Of a stretch of 64,000 nucleotides of DNA, positions 59,183 to 64,000 are shown piece after piece. The translations under genes and the position numbers were made by a program. This DNA is from Viola odorata (Eukaryota > Streptophyta > Magnoliopsida > Malpighiales > Violaceae), in assembly GCA_963691705.1 (NCBI GenBank), contig OY829537.1, forward strand, positions 65,944,304 to 66,008,303. Reading direction: 5' to 3'. Positions within the stretch are counted from its first letter, which is position 1. Each line of letters starts with the position of its first letter. The notes beneath the pieces were generated by a model. It searched no databases. It was not told where the DNA came from and was given only the letters and a program-made list of their open reading frames with translations.

Positions 59183-61021
59183 ATGGCTCAAGAGGGATTA
59201 TATGGTGTAATCCACCGTCCACCATTTCTTGATGGAAACAACTACTTGCAATGGAAGACAAAGATGATAGCCTTCCTAGGTGGACAAGATCAAATCATGC
59301 TAGATTGTGTTTTACATGGATTTGTCACTCCCATGGAACCTCCGGCTGAAGATGGATCAACAAAACCTCTTCCTTTTGAGAGGTGGCCAGCTGGATCGGT
59401 TTCAAGAAAACAAAGCGAAGACAAGGCAAGGTATGCTTTATTTTGTTCAATTTCTCAAAATGAATTTAACCGTGTTAGTGCTTGTAAATTGTCCAAGGAT
59501 GTTTGGGATACTTTGGAGACAGCCCATGAAGGTACTCCTCAAGTGAGAAACATTAGACTCAACACACTCAAGCGTGAGTATGAATTGCTAGATATGAAGA
59601 GTGGTGAGACTATTTATGATTTGAGCACTAGAATTCAAAATATTTGCAATACTATGGGAACTCTTGGTTGGACTCCTAGTGATGAGGAGATGGTAAGAAA
59701 ACTTCTTAGTATTTTACCTAACTCTTGGAATGCCAAGACTTCTATTTTTGATGAGTTAGAAAAGAAACCTACCTATTCTCAACTTGTTGGCTCTCTTACG
59801 GCTTTTGAGCACAAACTCAAAATGGGTGAACCGGAAGTGCAAAAGGTCAAGAGCAACAATATTGCATTCAAAAGCACCATTCCGGAAGGAGATGAAGAAT
59901 CATTTGCCCTCTTCAATAAGCATTATAAGAATTTCTTGAAAAATTCAAGAAACTACAAAAGTAAGTATTCTAACTCTTCTAAATCCGATTTTAGAAATGA
60001 TGTTGTTTGTTTTGAATGTGAAAAGCCAGGACATGTAAAGAGTGAATGTCCTAGACTTGAAAAATCAAAGAGAAGGTCAAGAGATAAAAACAACAATAAA
60101 AATCATCATAAAAGAGCACTTAAAGCTACTACTTGGGATGATGATGATGATGAGGAGTCAAAGGATTATTTGTCAACATCCTCATCTGGGGAAGAAATAT
60201 CAAACATATGTTTCTATGCAAATGTAGAAAGTGATGCTTCTCAAAGGAGTTCTTCATCAACTTCCACCTCATTCAACGGATGTACAAATGTGTGCCTTAT
60301 GGCACTAGGGGAAAGCGATGACGAGGTAAGTTCTTGTAATTCCGATGATGAATGTAATTTTGAAGAATTGCAAAATGCTTTCGGTGAACTATTTGTTAAG
60401 TTTGAAGAGATTAGTAAAAAATACATAGAACTTACCAAACATCAAGCAAATTTGAAAAATGACATTCTTAAGTTAGAATCTTTGAACATATCCTTGAAAG
60501 AGGAAAATGATTTTTTGAAAAATGACAATGAAGATTTAAGAGATGTTTTGGGTGATACTAGAGATGAGCTTAAATCTTTGGAAATTGCTAAGGGGAAGAA
60601 AAACTCTAGTTGTGAACTTTGTGCAAACTCTAGTAAAGAAGTAGCTCTTTTAAATGAAAAGATTAAAACTCTTGAAGCTACTTTAGCTAAATTTATTCAA
60701 AGTGCACAAAGCCAACAAAAGTGTTTAAATGAGCAAATGACTAATTGTGATAGAAGAGGTATTGGATTTGATCACTCTTCTAGCATGAATAATTTTAAAA
60801 CATCTTTTGTTAAAACAAGAAATTGTGACCATGCTAGTTCTTCAAATCAATCACATGATAGACCTTTGTATAAATGTGATTATTGTCATAAGAATGGTCA
60901 TTTGGCATATTTTTGCTTTATCCGTAAAGGACTTGTTTATGCAAAACAAATGTGGGCACAAAAGAGTGCATATGCTAACTTGGAAGGACCCAAACGGATT
61001 TGGGTACCAAAAGTGAAATGA
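59183..61021 (+). CDS. Intact Sirevirus-type Gag, 612 residues
   Basis: Structural particle protein that binds element RNA. I chose ATG at 59183 (context AAATGGCT) because the upstream in-frame GTG at 59171 is not a usual plant start; the frame ends at TGA 61019-61021. In order: an N-terminal UBN2/DUF4219-like copia gag domain (about residues 1-230, with FLDGNNYLQWKTKM near the start and LSILPNSW), zinc knuckle 1 (C276, C279, H284, C289), an acidic Ser/Asp-rich linker, a coiled coil (about 392-470), and a second CCHC knuckle (C565, C568, H573, C578). It ends in GPKRIWVPK, a motif that in Sireviruses lies at the gag-pol boundary. No frame damage. It is the only protein the element can make. 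Confidence 0.93.
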   Translation: MAQEGLYGVIHRPPFLDGNNYLQWKTKMIAFLGGQDQIMLDCVLHGFVTPMEPPAEDGSTKPLPFERWPAGSVSRKQSEDKARYALFCSISQNEFNRVSACKLSKDVWDTLETAHEGTPQVRNIRLNTLKREYELLDMKSGETIYDLSTRIQNICNTMGTLGWTPSDEEMVRKLLSILPNSWNAKTSIFDELEKKPTYSQLVGSLTAFEHKLKMGEPEVQKVKSNNIAFKSTIPEGDEESFALFNKHYKNFLKNSRNYKSKYSNSSKSDFRNDVVCFECEKPGHVKSECPRLEKSKRRSRDKNNNKNHHKRALKATTWDDDDDEESKDYLSTSSSGEEISNICFYANVESDASQRSSSSTSTSFNGCTNVCLMALGESDDEVSSCNSDDECNFEELQNAFGELFVKFEEISKKYIELTKHQANLKNDILKLESLNISLKEENDFLKNDNEDLRDVLGDTRDELKSLEIAKGKKNSSCELCANSSKEVALLNEKIKTLEATLAKFIQSAQSQQKCLNEQMTNCDRRGIGFDHSSSMNNFKTSFVKTRNCDHASSSNQSHDRPLYKCDYCHKNGHLAYFCFIRKGLVYAKQMWAQKSAYANLEGPKRIWVPKVK

Positions 61022-61033
61022 TTTGTTTTGTAG

Positions 61034-61130
61034 GTGTGCCGGAAACCCTTGAAGATAAATAATATATATTTAGGGTATTCGTGGCACAAGTCGGGTGATG
61101 AATCGAAGCTCACCCTTTTGGTAAATTATT
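61034..61130 (+). pseudogene. Remnant of the copia protease start
   Basis: In one frame the stretch reads IYLGYSWHKSGDESKLTLL, which lines up with the start of copia protease, normally YLDSGCSRHMTGD. The Asp-Ser of the catalytic DSG triplet is missing and neighbouring residues have changed, so it is inactive. Nothing further of pol is recognisable before 61340. Confidence 0.55.
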
Positions 61131-61340
61131 TTGTAATTTTGCTATTGGTAGCCCAAGGGAAAACCGACAAGTATAACTTTGATTATCCTCTCTTTATCTT
61201 TTTGTTGATATTTATCTTTGGATTGGATTTTTTTTGATCTTAATACTTGTTAAAGTATGTTTGGATTTTAATCTTTGCTTGCTCCTTTCTTTACTCCTTA
61301 TTTGATCTTTTGGACCTCCTATTTTTTTACCCTTTTTGTT
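61131..61340 (+). other. Deletion scar region of the copia element
   Basis: T-rich, no domain seen. It joins the protease scrap to the 3' noncoding region; roughly 3.5 kb of pol expected in an autonomous copia element is missing here. Confidence 0.55.
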
Positions 61341-61346
61341 AATGAC

Positions 61347-61620
61347 AAAGGGGGAGAATAAGGGGGAGAGTGAGTTAAGGGGAAGATATTTATCTATTGG
61401 TAATGAAGCTCACATCAAAGGGGAGAATGGTAAGATTTAGGGGGAGCAAAACTTTTTATCTTTGCTATGCTCTATGTGCAATTAATGTTTTATGTAGGGG
61501 GAGCATTCCTTTGGAAAAGATAGGAGATGTAAGTTTTCTCCATTTTGACTTCAACTTCAATTGCTAGTTCAATTATGTTTTATAATTAGCTTGTGGTTGT
61601 CATCATCAAAAAGGGGGAGA
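61347..61620 (+). other. Cluster of polypurine-tract-like motifs
   Basis: Variants of AAAGGGGGAGA occur at 61347, 61360, 61377, 61417, 61439 and 61496. The functional tract is AAAAAGGGGGAGA at 61608-61620, one base before the 3' LTR. Multiple such motifs upstream of the 3' LTR are a known Sirevirus hallmark. Confidence 0.88.
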
Positions 61621-61621
61621 T

Positions 61622-62900
61622 TGTTAGCCCAAGGGCAACTTACTCTTGTTTTGATGATTTTAGACACACAAACTAATTAGTATTACTAATGCAATTTGAA
61701 GTTAAAGTGTGTGTAGTTTGCGACGAACAAATAAGAGGCAACAAATCAAGATATCGCAAGCTCAAGATCAAGTGTACTTTAGGACTTTAATCATGTAAGT
61801 ATGATTCTATTTAACACTTGATTTATGTTCAAAATACCTCAAGGAAAGTGTGAAAAAAAGTTTTACGCAAAAACGATCTTTCAGTCAAAAGTTATTCAAG
61901 TTTTCGTAAATCAGAAAAGTGGCTAACCGTGATCACGGTTAGACCTAAACGTGAATCACGGTTAGGAGCTGTCAAAATGCCGAAACTTTCCAGAAGGTAA
62001 CGTGAATCACGGTTAAGGGCTAAACGTGAATCACGGTTAGAAATTGTCTCTAACCGTGATCACGGTTGGTCTTAAACGTGATCACGGTAAGCATAACGGC
62101 TAGTTTTCTTAACAGCTCTTTTGTCCACTTAAAACGGATTTTTTGGCTCCATACTTTCTTGTCTGATCATCCACTGATCTTACACTATATATAACTCATC
62201 CTAGATGAGTTAGAACTTAACTAGAATACATAGAACACAAGAAAGATTTAGAAAGCTCTCATACTCTTTCAAAGCCAAAAATCTGAGTTTTTGCAAAAGC
62301 TTACAACTTCAAATTGTCATAACGCAAGCTTTGCAAATCCGAATTTACTCATTCTTGCGTTCATATTTCAAGTAAGTTTTAAGCTTTCTTTTGAGGTATT
62401 CTTGTTCATTTATTGGTGTTGATTATTGAATCATACATAGTTTATTTGTACACCAATTGTGTTGCTATTTAACATTCTCTTGTCAAAGTAAACTTGATTG
62501 TTATAGGTTGTGATTGAGCCCGGAAAAATCACATTGTAAGGTTTGTTGGTTGAGCCCGCAAAAACCAAAGTGTAAGGTTGTTGGTGAACCCGTGAAAACC
62601 AAAGTGTAAGGTTTATTGGTTGAGCCCGCAAAAACCAAGGTGAAAGGTTTATTGGTTGAGCCCGGAAAAACCAAGGTGTAAGGTTTGAGTTGAACCCGTA
62701 AAAACTCAAGGTAATAACGAAGTGGTCGTTGTTCAAAATCCTAAGAGGAGGACTCTTAGGTAGTGGAGTACAATTCATTGAGGAATTGGAACCACTATAT
62801 ATCCTTGTGTTTTTACATTCTATTTCCGCACTCATATTTCCTTACATTTTGTGTTAGAATTTTATTTGCCTATTCACCCCCCCCTCTAGGCCGTTTATCA
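61622..62900 (+). repeat. Copia 3' LTR
   Basis: 1279 bp, offset 3777 bp from the 5' LTR and seemingly identical to it. It contains the same palindromes (61924-62088), TATA box and hairpin array (62509-62709). Confidence 0.95.
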
Positions 62901-62905
62901 AGTCA
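62901..62905. other. Target-site duplication (AGTCA), right copy
   Basis: Identical to 57840-57844. Confidence 0.93.
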
Positions 62906-64000
62906 AACCTAACTCCCTCTCTCACTCGCCAATCACCGTGAAAATGAAACCTAAGGTCCTAAAATAATTATTTCAAGTATATTTTTTTTACTTAATAATT
63001 TAATTAGTTTTGATTTAATTATACATATAAATACATAAATATTGCATTTGATAGTCAAATAAAATAATTTATAGAAACATATATGTCAAACCCAAGTTAA
63101 ACCTAAAATTTTTAAAACTCTACCCCTTTTGGATCGATCTCCCGATCTAATCCTGAAAATATAGCTATAAACACGCGATGAAATCAAATAGACTAGACTA
63201 GGATTCAAGATTCTCATTTACCCATATAAAAAAAACCACCCATTTTTTTCCATTTTAAATGTCATTTTAGTCATGAACACAAAAATTAAAAAAATTTGAA
63301 ATCAAATTTTTTTATGGCACTTTTAGTATTAGATAATTATCTCTCTTCTTTATATTAAACAAATTACTTAATGAATATTGATTGGGTGCTAAAATTGTCA
63401 TTCTTCATCATCCATTTTTGCTGGATGATGATACTGCTGATTGTGGGTGTTTTTAATTCCTATTTGCAGAAAATAGCTTGTAGAACTAAAAAGAAGAAAA
63501 GGAATAGAAAAACCATTGTTTAGAGCGAAAGATTGTGAAGGATGAAAAGAGCCCAGTAGCCGCGAACTAGCCTTTTCCCCCTACCTGGGGGTAGAATCAA
63601 ACATGAGTTGCTTCACTAGGCCCAGGACAGTTCAGCAAGACCAAAAATAAAGAGATAGGCTTGGGACGCTTTATTGAGGACGCATTTTACAACTCTCCAA
63701 CATTTTTACAGCTGTCTCCAGCGTCTCTACAACATGATTCTAGAAGGACACTTATCTAAGTGTTTTGATTTTGAAAAACTCCAAAGGATAATTACAATTT
63801 AAATTAGGATTTTATTTAGATTTCTATTAGATAAAAACTGTTGGAATTATCTAGATAAAAGAGGACAGGAGGGAGAGGAGAAAGTCTCTAGTTTTACACT
63901 TCATCTTCTTCCTCTGTTTCTCTACACATTTTTCTGCAATTTATTAATTTATTCATCTTTTCCATTGCATAATTATTTTATTATTTTATTTAATTATGTT
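62906..64000. other. AT-rich flank, no gene seen
   Basis: Continues the sequence interrupted by the copia insertion. The part from about 63540 to 63920 is more mixed in composition (a CCCCCTACCTGGGGG hairpin at 63578-63592, pyrimidine-rich TTCATCTTCTTCCTCTG near 63900) and could be an old LTR or promoter fragment. I cannot identify it. Confidence 0.5.

Larger units (their letters stand above)
57845..62900 (+). mobile_element. Sirevirus-like Ty1/copia gag-only element, 5056 bp
   Basis: Complete insertion: 1279 bp LTRs at both ends, AGTCA duplication, primer-binding site, one intact gag, a protease scrap, a run of polypurine-like motifs and the 3' LTR. The LTRs have equal length and I find no difference between them, so insertion is recent. 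Sirevirus features are the two-knuckle gag with coiled coil, multiple polypurine-like motifs before the 3' LTR and a palindrome cluster in U3. Reverse transcriptase, RNase H and integrase are absent. It fits the described class of terminal-repeat elements encoding only Gag, mobilised by an autonomous relative. Confidence 0.93.

Overview
The window is heterochromatic plant DNA, very probably from a flowering plant and most likely a eudicot. It contains three Ty3/gypsy retroelements (one Athila type, two related Tat/Retand-like), a Sirevirus-like Ty1/copia element and a plant-type gypsy accessory domain. I see no ordinary host gene. The layers are a 39 kb tandem satellite, nested retroelements, an AT-rich intergenic stretch and a young copia insertion.

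Positions 1-39139 are one continuous tandem array. Units of about 35, 36 and 58 bp share a core in which CATGCC and GGCATG flank a short loop, so nearly every unit can form a 6 bp hairpin. Blocks of 0.8-5 kb have been re-duplicated within the array. The plus-strand spacers contain almost no C, so the minus strand is nearly free of stop codons; the long minus-strand frames (up to 512 codons) are by-products and I do not annotate them as genes.

Positions 39140-52902 are the right-hand part of an old gypsy element ('outer') lying on the plus strand and ending in its 3' LTR at 52356-52902. Its 3' untranslated repeats begin exactly where the satellite ends. A second, related gypsy element ('inner', 39463-44054, with two LTRs and an ATATC target duplication) is inserted in those repeats. 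The inner element has lost everything between gag and the integrase tail. Between the untranslated repeats and its 3' LTR the outer element carries four genes on the opposite strand. Two are decayed intron-containing copies related to the 'putative gypsy type transposon' (Transposase_28) family. Two are small genes with their own TATA boxes and AATAAA signals; the 128-codon one is intact.

Positions 52903 to about 55750 are the 5' end of an Athila-type element on the minus strand (gag, primer-binding site, probable LTR). The outer element is inserted in its gag, so the missing halves of both elements should lie left of position 1. If they do, the 39 kb satellite sits inside the 3' untranslated region of the outer retroelement.

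From about 55750 to 57844 the DNA is AT-rich, with a diverged tandem repeat and a CACTA-like remnant. Positions 57845-62900 are a complete Sirevirus-like copia element with LTRs of equal length that look identical, an AGTCA target duplication, and an intact gag as its only protein. It keeps a scrap of protease and no other pol. Its LTRs carry a palindrome cluster upstream of TATA and six hairpins in the transcribed part whose stems differ yet stay complementary. The last 1.1 kb is AT-rich, with no gene seen.
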